Assembly (NCBI GenBank): GCA_944470555.2 | Contig: OX104127.1 | Span: 138,464,786-138,528,785, forward strand | Direction of reading: 5' to 3' | Length of the DNA: 64,000 nt | Source of the DNA: Heterobilharzia americana | Taxonomy: Eukaryota; Platyhelminthes; Trematoda; Strigeidida; Schistosomatidae | Shown here: positions 1 through 11,394 of the stretch, one piece after another | Layout: every line of letters begins with the position of its first letter | Position numbering within the stretch: the first letter of the stretch is position 1 | Translations under genes and position numbers: made by a program | The notes under the pieces: model-generated | Told to the model about the DNA's origin: nothing | The model's input: the letters and a program-made list of their open reading frames with translations, nothing else | Database searches by the model: none

Positions 1-224
1 TGTGAATACTTTGATGTGCACTGAATTAAATTTCTTCTGAAACGACAAGTTTTTATTTTATGTTGATAACCATGAACAGTTAAAGGTTTTGAGATATATT
101 CTTGTAGGCGACTGTTATAAGGGCTTATGGAAAGTTGTCATCAGAACTGACACCCACTGGAGGTATCTACGAGTGACGCATAGTATCACTGTTCCTGTTT
201 AATTTCGTTATAGACATACTAATA

Positions 225-865
225 GACATAACTTTACGTGTGTCTGACTTGATAGGGATTGATCTACTTCCTGAAGGGCCTCTGGTTGACTTGCAGTGCG
301 CAGATGACATTGTCCTGTTAGGCAAAGGGACTGACAAAATGCGGGGTCTTCTGAGAGCATTAAGCAGAAAGCTGTGTATGTTTGGTGTGCGTTTCACATC
401 TGTCAAGTGTCAGATGATGCTCCAGGACTAATCTGAAACCACTCTCAGTTTAATGATAGGGAATGTGGTGGTGGAATGCGTCGACTACTTCACTTACTTG
501 GGGAGTTGCATCATCCCAAATGGATTAGTCACTGACAAAATCTAAGCTCGGATGGGGAAGACTTGTTTTTTATTTGCCAACTGAAGTCTTCTATGGCTCC
601 GACTGGCAAAATTTCCGACTATCTATCAAAGGACGAGTAAGCTGCACTGCAGTTCGTTCTGTCCTGTTATATGGCTGCGAGAAATGGTCACTGAAAGTAG
701 GAGATATGAAGCTATTGCAGGGTGTTGATCATAGGTGTCTTCGTGGCATTGCTTACGTGTGGTGGAGTCACTGTGTAAAGGGTGTTAAGGTCAGGGGAAG
801 GGTACTAGGCAAGACTGACACTTGTGTGAGAGGTTTTAAGTTGATTTCGACAGTCTATCTGTTGT
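225..865 (+). pseudogene. RTE-type LINE fragment: end of reverse transcriptase
   Basis: This is a decayed 3' part of an RTE-like retrotransposon polyprotein. The reverse transcriptase motif C is still readable as CADDIVLLG, where Y or F would be usual in place of C. It is followed by the C-terminal pattern FGVRF..VKC, then YFTYLGS in another frame, LLYGCEKWSLK, and DHRCLRGIAYVWW. The same order occurs in the fragment at 24631-25745, so both belong to one family. Stops and frameshifts separate the blocks, so it cannot be functional. The 5' and 3' limits are approximate. Confidence 0.75.
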
Positions 866-1025
866 AAGAGTGACAATTTTCCAGAATAATTTTGAAAACA
901 TTATTGTGATTACAATATTATTTAGCACGGACACAAATGAAGTACGCTAAACAGTACTGGATAAAACTGTTTGACTAAACTGAGATATTAAAGGATTATT
1001 AATGTTTTGTTTAACTTTTAAATAG

Positions 1026-1144
1026 CAACGCATACAAGAACTCGAAAAAGAAAGAAAGTGCGAAGAAGAACGTTTAGAAAGAATCCAACAAATCAAAGAG
1101 GAATCTTTGGTGTTGAATGGAAACAGTCGACTTCGTAGGGGAGG
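1026..1144 (+). CDS. Candidate internal exon of a host gene (coiled coil)
   Basis: A pyrimidine-rich tract ending in AG precedes the exon and GTGAGA follows it. The 119-base exon starts in phase 0 and reads QRIQELEKERK, then EERLERIQQIKEES, a charged heptad-like segment typical of a coiled coil. It ends with two bases of a codon (GG). The next candidate exon, at 6505, begins with the third base of a codon, so the two join in frame to give glycine. No family is recognised. The first exon of the gene is not visible and may lie upstream of the window. Exon status is inference from splice sites, open frame and phase. Confidence 0.55.
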
Positions 1145-1499
1145 GTGAGAGACCATTCACGTTGTAGTCATTATTACACAACCTGAATGTCTTCGACTAT
1201 TAGCAACTGCATAAAAAACAGTATAGACTTCCCGATCTAAAACGAAAGATGTATAGCGAAGAGTCACTCTTTTCAGTGATATTATTCTCAAGCTGTACAA
1301 TTGCATATAAATATTCTATTCACATAGTAACAGAAATGTTTCATGAAATATTTTGAACGAACTTCAGATTTAATTTTAGATCGGGAGATCGGAAAAAAAG
1401 GAATTACGCAATGTCTGAAATAGTAACGAGAAGAAGACTTATCAAAACGGAACAAATATTTAGTTACTAAGTTAAATGAAGTCACTATGGAGATCTAAT

Positions 1500-2052
1500 G
1501 CATTGCACTGCACTCAGCATAAAGTATAAGATCCGGATTTTCAACAGTAATCCCAATCAAGTCAGTGCTTCTATGTGATGGTTCGGAGACTTGACGCTTT
1601 ACGAAAAGTATTTCGAACAAACTACCAACATACATCAACAGCTGTCGTCTACGCTTACTCGATGCTGATGATCAGATGGCCAGAATAATAGGAATAAGCA
1701 ACAAGGAACTCTGATTTGGTAACGAACCAATCAAGAATCTATCACCCAACAAATATGCAGAAGAAGAAAGTGGATTGGATTGCATTGGATATACACTGAG
1801 GAGACCATTCGAAGACATCGCACGTCACACCAGACCAGGTCACCGAGTGGAACCCAAATGGGAAACGACGAGTTGGGTGTCCGAGACAAGGGTGACATGG
1901 AGGAGATGGTGTGAGGAAGAAATGGAAGCTTGTGGACAGTCGTGGAGCCAAGTCGAAAAGACTGCAGAAGCGAAGTGAAATGGCGACGTGGTACTGAAGA
2001 CTTATGTTCCACTTGGAATCTAAGGGACATAAAAATAAGTCATAATAATATA
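1500..2052 (+). mobile_element. Older RTE LINE 3' fragment (same family as copies A-C)
   Basis: It aligns by eye with the last ~500 bases of the RTE copies at 14931-18220 and 50722-53970. Shared features are the segment starting ACTCAGCAT, the GSETWR region, the arginine-rich R..W.GHTLRRP..D..R pattern, and the end phrase CTAAGGGAC followed by an A/T-rich tail. It is more diverged than those copies. It is useful as an outgroup because at 1583-1585 it keeps a serine codon (TCG) where the three younger copies have TGA. Confidence 0.75.
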
Positions 2053-2194
2053 AGTTAGATGATGTGACATACTGAATTTAAAGAGAAATCAGAATTATAG
2101 AGGTGGGGGAATCTCGTGTGTTGGAAGATCTGAATGAAACATTTTTCGAAGGTAAAAATGTTCTTAAAGATTATATCCATTGCAACTTAAGTGA

Positions 2195-2535
2195 CTAGAC
2201 GAATTTCTTCTGAACGCAGAGTTCAGGTTTCAAAATATTCATTGCCATGGCCTCCGTGGTTTGAAGACATTTTAGGCACTCACCTTTCACAGCATTTGCA
2301 CGAAGTCTATATATGACAATGGAGTTGTTTTCTGCATTTACCGAGTGGTCATAATCAGTCAAATTTTCTAAAATAGGGCTGTGAAGTATCCTCCTTTCTC
2401 TTTAGTGGAACCAAGCTGGTTTATATTTGGAGATGCGTTTGGAAAGCAAACGCTGAGTACGGCCAGTATGCCTTACTTCACAGGAGCAGGTGAATTGATA
2501 AACACACATTGAGGTGGCCGAAAAAGCTAGCCTAT
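2195..2535 (-). pseudogene. Penelope-like element fragment: GIY-YIG endonuclease end
   Basis: The minus-strand translation reads CVYQFTCSCEVRHTGRTQR, then LLSKRISKYKPAWF, and ends VQKKFV before a stop at 2195-2197. The arrangement of cysteines, an HTGRT block in place of the usual YIG, and a following R-x-S-K-R-I pattern is that of the C-terminal GIY-YIG nuclease of Penelope-like retroelements. One in-frame stop interrupts it. A second diverged copy lies at 4836-5190. It sits inside the putative intron between the exons at 1026 and 6505. The reverse transcriptase part is absent. Assignment is by motif reading only. Confidence 0.6.
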
Positions 2536-3924
2536 CCTTACGCATAATCGAAGCATTAGGTGAGTGGAGAAAGTTAATCTGAGTTTCGCAGCACGGAAAG
2601 TCTCAATGAGCATGCCAGACAGTTTCTCAACATACCTGTTGATGTGTCTCCGTTGAACTGTAAGCTCCTGATTTAATTCGAAAGAAGACTTGCAGAAGTG
2701 TTATGGTTAACAACTGGTTATAATAATGCAGATGTGTGTATTTCTGATTTGTAACATCATGAATTATTATTCGCCTTTCTGTCGTCACCAAAGGCTATTA
2801 ATCACTTCGAATTTCATTTTGCTTCTTTCTTGATCACCACCTAAATCTTTTGATATGATCTGTTCAAGCCTGGCGAATCATAAAGAAACGTCACGTTATC
2901 TGCCTTCATTGTCTATCTATCTGATTAGTTGAAAGGCGTTTTGCTTCACATAAATTATTTATTTTCAAAGTTGAGCAAATAAATTTGTCACATTTGTGTT
3001 ACTGATAATAGTAATAAATCGTTTTATTCCAAGCAATATGTTTTAATACAGTATTAAATTCTCAGAAAGTAATATTTCAACAAATTCACTCCCAGAACAA
3101 TATTTTCTGACGAAATCATTATTCCATCTGAGTGACGTTAATAATAACAGTACTAAAGGAAATAATGTGAAACAGCCAGCTGTTGTTCGATTAGTGTTTT
3201 ATCCGGAGAGGGGAATGAATAGAAAAGCGAGGTTAAGTTTATTGGTGTGGTTCATTCAGCCAGAATAAGAATCTGTAATTCCAGCTAGGTATCTGAAGAA
3301 TCGTAATGTGATGTACTTTTGTGAATTTAAACGTCAATTGTTATCTACTGGGATGCTTTTTACTTCATTTTGTTGCTAACCTGTAAAAACAGGTAGTTGA
3401 AAACATTTTGAAAATGTGCGAGAGTACACGATACGTTAAGAAGAAATATTTAAAGGATTAAAACAAATTGGAAGGAGAGAATTTGATGTAATATATTCGG
3501 TGAGAATTTTCGGCAACCCAGAGTTCAAGGAGGCCATCGTATGTTTTTAGGGTAGTTTAAAACTTTCCATAATAACTTCAAGAAATTTTTATGCCTGTCA
3601 TTATCACAAATTAGTAAAGATTATACAGTAGCACAACCTTAACTCAGTCATATAGTAATATGCTTTCCGTAATGCTGAGCCTGCATGCTTGATGGCCACA
3701 TTACAGAACGACCGATAAAACTCGGTCAGCACTTAGAACTAGACAACATGAAATAGGTTCCTTATTGACTACTGAATAGGTCAGTAAAGTCATTTTGTCC
3801 ACATATAGACATAAATCGAAATCTGAAACAAAAACACTTCTACCCCAACGGCTGATAACCTCAAATGCTCATTACCATATTCAGCCACTTCCTATCACAG
3901 TCCTACAAAAGGTTAATCGCCGCC
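2536..3924. other. Non-coding stretch, probable intron
   Basis: AT-rich sequence without a convincing open frame, RNA gene or recognisable repeat. It lies between two candidate exons of the plus-strand gene and is best read as intron. Confidence 0.4.
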
Positions 3925-4140
3925 TGAAGGACCCAGTGATAACGTCGTTGACTGCAACACTGAGTTACGTGGGTTCGAATATCAGAAGGGAGATCAGTTT
4001 CCTCGAGGTTGCATATACGCCTTGCTGACGAGTTCCAAAAAGCACGAAACGTAGTTCAAGCATAGCTTCCTACCGATTACGTCCAACCAACCTCGGTTCC
4101 ACCTGAAGGGTGATGACTGAAAACACTACCCGGTAGTGAG
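3925..4140 (+). repeat. tRNA-derived SINE-like repeat
   Basis: A box-B-like motif GGTTCGAATAT lies at 3972-3982. It is followed by a tail containing GCTGACGAGTTCC and AGCACGAAACG, which resembles the tail after the tRNA-like unit near 12194-12280 (GCTGGCGAGTCTC, then ACCAAACGCG). Box A is poorly preserved. It is a dispersed repeat rather than a functional tRNA: no cloverleaf can be built. Confidence 0.4.
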
Positions 4141-4835
4141 GTCAAAGTAAGTATTTTTTAAATGGCGACTGAATAGTTTCGGTCCCGGCTACTGAGGTCA
4201 CAGATGCACAGGTGTGCAATAAATCTTACCTTAAGTAGAACACAATTTAATTTGTAAATTTTACGGCAGAAATAAATGAGTTGACAGATGATAAACTTTC
4301 TTGTTTAAAACCTGGGTTGGTTGAGAATATTCATTACAAATAAACGAACATAAACTCTTCAAAACATATGAAATATTACACTCTTGGAAATGTATGTAAA
4401 AGTGCTTTTCGCGTTAAATATGACATTTTAATCAATGATCTGTAAAAGTGTTCTGATGACCTTAAAGCTAACAACATTTCTGATCACCGCAGATATTTTT
4501 GTGAATAGGAAAGAAAGCGTAAAAATGTTATTTTATCGGCACACTAAGAATATTCTGAAACTCAAATGAAGTTAGTGGGTGAAAGTAAATGCTGAATAAG
4601 TGTCACAGTCTACATCAAAATTTACTAAGTTTGAACTAATGAAAAATCAACAAACGACAATTCACTGTACAGTGAATAAAAAATCGTGGAAAACGGTCAA
4701 TGGAGTCACTTGGTGAAAACGGCTAGAAGGTCAAGCCAAGATCACCGAAGAATTGCTTTTAGAATTACAATAAATAAACAAATAGTAAGTCAATAAATAA
4801 AATGTCTTAGGGGGATTACGACTAAGGTAAGATTA
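4141..4835. other. Non-coding stretch, probable intron
   Basis: No open frame or repeat family recognised. A perfect short palindrome (TTCACTGTACAGTGAA) occurs near 4660-4676; nothing else of note. Confidence 0.35.
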
Positions 4836-5190
4836 GAGATTGAACGTATTTCTTTTGAAAGCAGAGATCAGGCTTCTACTGTATTGAGATATGGAATACG
4901 AGCTCCCTTCTAAATGTTTGATTTCACTCTATAAATGACTTTGAAAGAAGACTGTCGTGGAGCATAGAGACCAGAGTTAATCAAATGCTCAAGAATCGGT
5001 GTTAATGGCTTTACACTCTCTTTTAGACAGCAGTGTAGGATAGTGTTCGAAGACGTGTTTAAATACAGCACTAATTGTGCCGGCTGTGTAACCAGCTCCA
5101 GAAGAGCAGATGAATTGGTGAGCACACAAAACTCGAATGTTTATCATTCGGCTTCTGAAGGTTAATTCGCAGTGGATTGCTGAAAACACT
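4836..5190 (-). pseudogene. Penelope-like element fragment: GIY-YIG endonuclease end
   Basis: The minus-strand frame reads VCAHQFICSSGAGYTAGT, then FKHVFEHYPTLLSKRECK, and continues to a terminal KRNTFNL and stop. GYT..GT followed by a spaced K/R..EH.P block fits the GIY-YIG nuclease of Penelope-like elements. The unit matches the fragment at 2195-2535 in order and at nucleotide level (for example the AGATCAGGCTTC versus AGTTCAGGTTTC segments). In-frame stops are present. It is a dead remnant in a probable intron. Confidence 0.55.
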
Positions 5191-5694
5191 TAAATGAACT
5201 GTGGTTTACAGTGATTATGCTAGCTGTTTCGATTTACGAAATGTTTTTATACTATATAATTGGCATTGATTCACCCGAATATACAAAATAAAAACTGAAT
5301 AAAACTAAGATCTTACCACTGGTTCGTCTACACATTTTGTTAGATTGATACAGTGTGCTGATGGTAGCTGAAAGATATGTGGATCGAATCGGAACTCCAC
5401 ATAGGTATTCTACATGTTTAGTTTTATTATGTATTAGTTAACGTGATTAAGTAATTTTTATAAAGGAAATGGTGGTGAGGGGTGGGTGACGCAGTTTTCT
5501 AAGGTTACACTTTTATGCATTTCACGTTCATGCCTTCTTTTCTGTAGGCAAGCTAATGTGAGATGATTAGCTAATTACAAATTGTGGTATTTACACAATT
5601 TTAGAATAAGTGTAGTTATTTAGACTACTTTCTCAATGCATATATGAACGTACCAACAAATTAATGTTGATATACAGCGTATCTGGGACCGTAG

Positions 5695-6200
5695 ATTAAT
5701 GATATCATCTTAATTTAGAGGTAGTATTCATCATGTACTGACATCAGTTGGGGAACCATTGAAAATCTTTGAGCACTGGACAGCTGTTTCGTCCTAGTGT
5801 GGGATTCCTTGGGAGTACATACCCGAGAGCCGGTTAGGGATCGTACTCAGGACCTCCAGGTTTCACGGCGAACGCGTTAACCATTCAGCCACAGGGTCAG
5901 TTCTTAGTGGTTCACAATTTCCAACTTCTGTCAATTCACGGTGTAGAGACTATAGTGCTCATGAGTGACTTGCTTTCAGACGGATATCACGAGGCTCTAA
6001 TGAGTAGCCGTGACTGGTGAGGTCAACCACTTGGAATTGAAGCGGATGCCAACTGAAGACCTTGGGTGATAGTTGTGCTATATCGCGAATTGACAGCAGT
6101 TGGAAATTGTGAACCACAGACTTTCAATGGTTCCCCAACTAATGCCAGTACATGATGAATACTACCTCTAAATTTACAATTCTCATTCATCTCAAAAATA
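5695..6200. repeat. Fold-back SINE-like repeat with a tRNA-like core
   Basis: The two ends are inverted copies. The left arm at about 5710-5775 contains GTAGTATTCATCATGTACTG and the right arm at about 6118-6180 contains its near-perfect reverse complement. An inner pair (about 5911-5941 and 6086-6114) is also inverted. The left half carries CAGCTGTTTCGTCCTAG and, on the minus strand at about 5815-5895, a tRNA-like unit with GTGGCTGAATGGTTAACG as box A. The same core repeat occurs at 11395-11530 and 63310-63495. I read this as two head-to-head insertions of one SINE-like family. Confidence 0.6.
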
Positions 6201-6504
6201 CATATCATCTTAAGCTTTCCCAGTAATGAGGAGAAAAATCAAATATTTAACCCAAATCAATATACAAGTCGTCTTCTGCTGAATGATGATGGTGCCAACT
6301 TTTCAGAATTTTCAGTTGATTGATAATGAAAAATAAAACACTCATAAATTCCTCTTTATATGGCTTCCATAACGTGTTTACTTTTATAAAAATATAGTTT
6401 ATAAAATTCTATTCATCTTTGATACATCTTACTGACAACTGCATTCAGGTAACGGACAGTTCACTGACGAAGTGAGTTAACTTGTTTCACTTTTTTTTTT
6501 CCAG

Positions 6505-6774
6505 ATCTTCACTTGACATCATGCAAACAAATTTCATATCATCCTATTTTTCTAATGAATGTATGATAAGACCCCAGTCAGCTGAGCATACTATAAATTA
6601 TCGGCAATCAAGTCATTATATGAATTTGGTTGAAAAGAATTTCGAATACTATTTCACTGTATCAAAAGAAAAGAAAGTAGAAAATATGAGTAAGAGTTGT
6701 TTACATAAAGAAATGAAAACATTTAATATCCATGAGAAAACAATTGGAAAACAAGGACAAACTAATGAAATCAT
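6505..6774 (+). CDS. Candidate internal exon of a host gene
   Basis: This is the best-defined exon in the window. It follows a long T-tract ending CCAG and is followed by a consensus donor GTAAGT. It is 270 bases, starts at codon position 3 and ends after codon position 2, so it is symmetric. It joins in frame to both the exon at 1026-1144 and the exon at 10746-10944. The translation is hydrophilic, includes SSLDIMQTNFISSYF near its start and KEKKVENMSK in the second half, and has no recognisable domain or membrane segment. Function is unknown. Confidence 0.65.
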
Positions 6775-7837
6775 GTAAGTTCTTAATAAAACGGTATCAT
6801 TTGTGTTCATTCAATAAGTTATGTGAGACTAATTAATGTAGAAATCGAAGAGTAGATTATAATAAAAAAACATGTAAGAGTCTGTACTATACTAAGGACT
6901 TATTCATCCTAAAAAGAAGCAACTAGTTTTAAAGGTAGCTAAAATATGCCTTTTATACAGTGGTGAATATTTACGGCCTACACATTCACATTGATTGAAA
7001 CTGAGTCTGAGCCGATTTAACTTTCTATAGCTGTTAAATGGCTAGATCTTCAATGCAACGAAAACAAAAAAAAGAAGTTAATTAAGAACACTATCAACTC
7101 AACCGCAACTTATGGACATTTCTGTGTTCTATTCAAAGTTAAATATTTATAAAAATACACAAACAGGACTTACTGACAACATCAGTCAATGTAAGTATAA
7201 ATGAAGTTTGTGATGCAAAGAACAAAAATTACTCAACAAAATAGGTTGCAATTATATTTTGATGGAAGCAAACAATTAAAATAAGCAGATAGATGTCAAA
7301 AATGTAAGTCAATAAGCGAAACTGGAGTAAAAATTAAAGTGAAAAGAAATAAACCTACCATGACAGGTCAATAAGGTGAATCAAAATAGCACAGAGTAAA
7401 AAAAAATGAAGCTTGGGATTATATGGTATGAAAAAATCTAGTGGAAAATAAGGAATTCACCAAACAATTGGCCGATATCCCCAAAAATCTTCTAGTCGAT
7501 TAAGAAAAAAGCGGATAAGGAGTACTCCCATGAGATAGCAAAAGAAACAAAATTCATCTAAGTCATCACAAAAGTCATAAAAACTGACAAAAGTAGAATT
7601 CAGTAATATGTATTCCTACAAGGTGTAAGATTATGGGTCACAGTTTCCAACATACTTTGGGTGATTCGTTATGAGATAGTGTAGTGTATGCTAGGCGTCT
7701 TCGACCATCTGTATGAACTTTTTGTCTGATTCAATACGAAACTTCAAAGGGAGCACTTGACCTTGAGACATACATGGTTAATAGGCTGTACGTCGCAGAA
7801 GATTGATAAAAACTTTTTTTCTTACAGTAACATTTGA
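6775..7837. other. Non-coding stretch, probable intron
   Basis: A-rich sequence beginning with the GTAAGT donor. No open frame, RNA gene or known repeat is seen before the RTE insertion that follows. Confidence 0.45.
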
Positions 7838-7846
7838 TGGCGATTA

Positions 7847-10410
7847 TTATTATTATTATTATTAGTCCCTTGGGTTCCTAGTGGAACATAGGGCTTCAGT
7901 AGCACGTCTCCATTCCACTCTCTCCTCTGAAATCTTCTGAACCTGGTTCCACGACAGCCCACAAGCTCTCATTTCCTCCTCGCACGATCTCCTCCATGTC
8001 AATATCGGCACCGACGCCCAACTCATCGCTTCCCATCGGGGTTCCACTCGAGCGACTGGCCTGACGCGTGATATCCCCAGTTGGCCTTTTCAGTGTATGC
8101 CCAATCCATCTCCACTTCCTTCCAGTGCATATTTGTTGAGCGATAGGTTTTCGGTTGGTTCGTTCCCAGAGTTCCTTGTTGCTCATTGTCTCGGGCCATC
8201 TGATCTTCAGTAGCGAGCGTAAGCAGTTGTTGATGAATGTCTGTAGTTTATTAGAAATCCCTTTCGTGACGCGCCAAGTCTCTCAACCATCACACAGAAG
8301 CACTGACTTGACGTTGGTGTTGAAAATCCGTATCTTGTTCCGCATGCTGAGTGCAGAAGATCTCCACACTGGTTTCAGGTTAATGAACACCTGTCTTGCT
8401 TTTCCGATTCTGGCTGACTTTGACATCTTCGTCTGTGCTGCCGCCTGTAGTTGAAACAGTGCTTCCTAGATAGGTGAAGGAGGTTACTTCCTTTAAGTTT
8501 CTCCCGTTGACGGTGATTGGCGTTTGTTGGTGGTGTTGGTTGGGTATCTTCACCTCTGTCTTCTCTATATTCATCTGAAGTCCCGTCTTCGCTGCCTCTT
8601 CTGACAACTTGTTAGTTTTTGCCTGTAGATCTTCAAGTTTGTGTGACATCAGACACAAGTCATCACTGGCGAAATCCAAGTCTTCTAGGTTCTTTTCTGC
8701 AGTCCAGCCATCCAGCGTAACCACCTCTTCTCGCTGCCTACTGTTTGCTGCATGCTCCAGTCCACCACAATAAGGAATATCATAGGGGATAGTAGGCAAC
8801 CTTGTTTCACTCCTGTCTTCACTTCAGAATCATCACTGAGCTTCCCATTGTGAATTACTTGGCATGTGGCATCTTCATACAGTTGTTGAATGAGGCGGAT
8901 AAAGGTTTGCGGTACTCCGTAGTAGTGAAGCAGTTTCCAAATTACCTCTCGGTCGACGCTGTCAAACGCCTTCTCAAAGTCGATGAAGTTGAGGTAGAGA
9001 GTTGACTGCCATTCTATGCTCTGTTCTATGATGATGCGAAGTGTAGGGTTGATATTTGATCCGCACATGATTTGTACTTCCTGAATCCAGCCAGCCAGCC
9101 TGTTCCGGTCATAGTTTTGAATCCAGTGCATCCTTTAGCCTCTCCAGGATGATGCGGCTTAATATTTTACTTGGGGTGGACAGGAGAGTGATTCCTCGCC
9201 AGTCCCTGCAAACACTGAGGTCTCCCTTCTTCGGCAGTTTGACAAGGTGACCCTTCTTCCAATCAACGAGCAGGTACCTTCTCTTCCTTCCACACCTGCA
9301 ATAGTGGTGTGAGCATGTCCGCTGTTGTCTCTGCATCTGTTCTCAGTGCTTCTGGCGGTATCCCGTCTGGTCCTGCTGCTTTCCCGCATTTCAGTAGCTT
9401 TATGGCGTTCACGACTTCCATTTTCGTTGGAGGATTTATGTTCACTTGTAGTTCAGCAGCTGTAGGTGGTATTTCTGGACGAAGTGCAGGTGGTGGTGGC
9501 GATCGATTCAAGAGCTTCTTGAGGTGGTCGGCCCATTGTTTCCTTTGTTTCTCTTCTTTCGTAATTAAATTTCCTTCTTCATCTTTTATTGGTTTCATCT
9601 GTGTTGATCTCTTCCCTGATAATAACCCAGTTATTTGATGCAATGTTGTCAGGTCTCTCTTACCAACCGGCAGCCTGTTCTGCTTCACTTGCCAATGTGT
9701 CGTAGAAGTGTCTTTTGTCTTTGCGTGCACTCTTCTTCACTTCTTTGTCCAGTGTTTTATACATTGTACTCAGTGCCTCTTGTCGTTGAGCGTCCTTGCA
9801 CTGGTTTATCTTCTGCTTCACCATCCTCCTCTCCTCTATCAGCTTCCAGGTATCCGTCGAGATCCATTCCTTGTCTTCTTTCTTCTTCCTTACTAATACG
9901 GCTGTGCAGTTTTCTTTCCATATCTCTTTCAAAGACTTCCAGTGTTCTTCCACATAGGTTTCTTCAGGGATGTTCCTCGATATCTCCCATTTTGGTCTTC
10001 ATGGCTGCCGTGAAGATTTCCTTTGTAGTTTCATCCTTCAGTTTCCGAGTGTTGTACTTGAGCTGCGGTCTATCACCAACATTTTTGAAGGCTTTTAACT
10101 TGATTTGGAAGGTTCCTCGCACTAGATAGTGATGTGAACCTACATCTGCTCCTCTTCTTGACCTTGTGTCAAGTAGACTGCATCTCCACTTTTTTCACAT
10201 TGAGATGAAGTCGATCTGATTTTTAGTGTGTCTGGTGTCTAGTGAAATCCATGTCGCTTTGTGGATATCTTTGTGCTTGAACACACTGCCTCCAATTACC
10301 AAATCGTTGACTGGGCAGAATTCTGCAAACAATTCTCCATTCTCGTTCATCACCTCACCGAGCGCTTCTCGACCCATGGTTAGTTCTCTTCCTGTGTTGT
10401 CCCCTCTTGT
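7847..10410 (-). mobile_element. RTE LINE copy A, 5'-truncated
   Basis: An RTE-clade non-LTR retrotransposon on the minus strand. Its 3' end is a short ATT/TAA tandem tail at 7847-7866, typical of RTE elements. Reading from 10410 downwards: the end of the endonuclease (NDLVIGGSVFKHKDIHKATW), a linker with KCGKAAGPDGIPPEAL, the reverse transcriptase with FIDFEKAFDSVDRE and a C-terminal RWIGHTLKRP region. The 5' half of the endonuclease is missing. TGGCGATTA occurs directly outside both ends (7838-7846 and 10411-10419), a candidate target-site duplication. It is almost identical to copy B and lies in a probable host intron. Frame breaks make it non-autonomous. Confidence 0.9.
8380..9131 (-). 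pseudogene. Reverse transcriptase of RTE copy A, broken
   Basis: Two overlapping minus-strand frames together cover the RT domain. The first carries motif A (FEKAFDSVD) and motif B (TGVKQGCLLSPMIF). It ends at a stop soon after an inserted WMAGL segment that copy C lacks. The second frame carries motif C as FASDDLCLMS instead of FADD: an AGT codon is inserted at 8665-8667, between the alanine and the first catalytic aspartate. It then carries TYLGST. Copy B has the same insertions. The enzyme is therefore expected to be dead twice over, by frame break and by a disrupted active site. Confidence 0.85.
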
Positions 10411-10745
10411 TGGCGATTAGGTAAGCCTTAAAGATGTTAGGATGATATCTGCAGACAGAAGACAATTTTATCGACGAAATCAAAAACTAAATTTTACTGA
10501 GAATTGTGTTTCACTTTGACTTATGTGATTGACTTCAGGTGGTGTGTAATCGATCTGTTTAGAATTGATAGGTTTTTGCAATTAGTGGGTGTGATGTCTT
10601 AATTAGAGTGGAGTTCTTATGCAATTGTGACTGGAGGTTAGGCAGGAAATATAGTGTTTTTCATCCCTGCATTTGTATGTATGTGTCAATATCAGTTAAC
10701 AACTTTGAACAGAATGATTGATTGACCTGATTTCTTCTCGTTTAG

Positions 10746-10944
10746 AAGAACTGTAACGCTACCAGTCATAGGATCGTCTGACAGTGTCACCGAACCTGCT
10801 ATCTCAAAAGGACAACAATATGATGAACTCAAAGCTTCTCATCTTGGTACCTCAAATGATATTCAATGTGAGTTGGCATGTGAGAATGATGCGGCCAGTA
10901 GGCCATTATCTTTGGCTTCAGATGAAGTAGAGAAGTCGAAGCAG
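10746..10944 (+). CDS. Candidate internal exon of a host gene
   Basis: It is preceded by TTTCTTCTCGTTTAG and followed by GTGTCT after CAG. The 199-base exon begins with codon position 3 (AT from the previous exon plus A gives isoleucine) and ends at a codon boundary, so phase continues exactly from the exon at 6505-6774. It reads RTVTLPVIGSSDSVTEPA, then a serine- and acid-rich stretch ending VEKSKQ. Composition is that of a disordered segment. No family is recognised. No downstream exon could be assigned with confidence; 14534-14581 was considered and not accepted. Confidence 0.55.
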
Positions 10945-11394
10945 GTGTCTTTGGTCGATGGTTGTTTATTTTCAAGGGTTTTCTAGCCTCCATTTGGAAA
11001 AGTTGGCGGTGGAGTTGCGAGATACAAAGTTTGACTTACAGTTGAGATGTGAACGAGTTAGTGTGCATGCTGTTGACAACAAACAAGAATACTTACAAAT
11101 ATATGTTTGTTTTTTGAGTTGTGCTTTGCAGTTTTACCTGTGACAAGTTCAGTTAGTTTTCTTAAGTTTTGGTGGTAGTTTGGAGTGTTTGTCTGATGTA
11201 TTTGTCTTCCTAACGAACTGGTGTTCATATTTCTGTCTTGTGCTAGGAAGTTAATTTTTTGTGGTGAAATCTTGATTACTCTCAAAAGCGTCAGTTGTAT
11301 GTTACGAGACGTAAGTCATTCGTGGTAAATTAGTTAACTGATTGAAGATACAGTGGTAATGCTGTGAATGAAATTAAGAGACATATTTCTTCAA
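10945..11394. other. Non-coding stretch, probable intron
   Basis: Starts with the GTGTCT donor of the preceding exon. The plus-strand frame stops within about 20 bases. T/G-rich sequence with no repeat recognised. Confidence 0.35.

Noticed and set aside
9309..10129. Long open frames antisense to the RTE copies (also at 15915-16735 and 51706-52519)
   Set aside because: They are mirror frames of the LINE coding strand: composition is Ser/Phe/Leu-rich, they lack motifs, and they recur wherever the LINE does.
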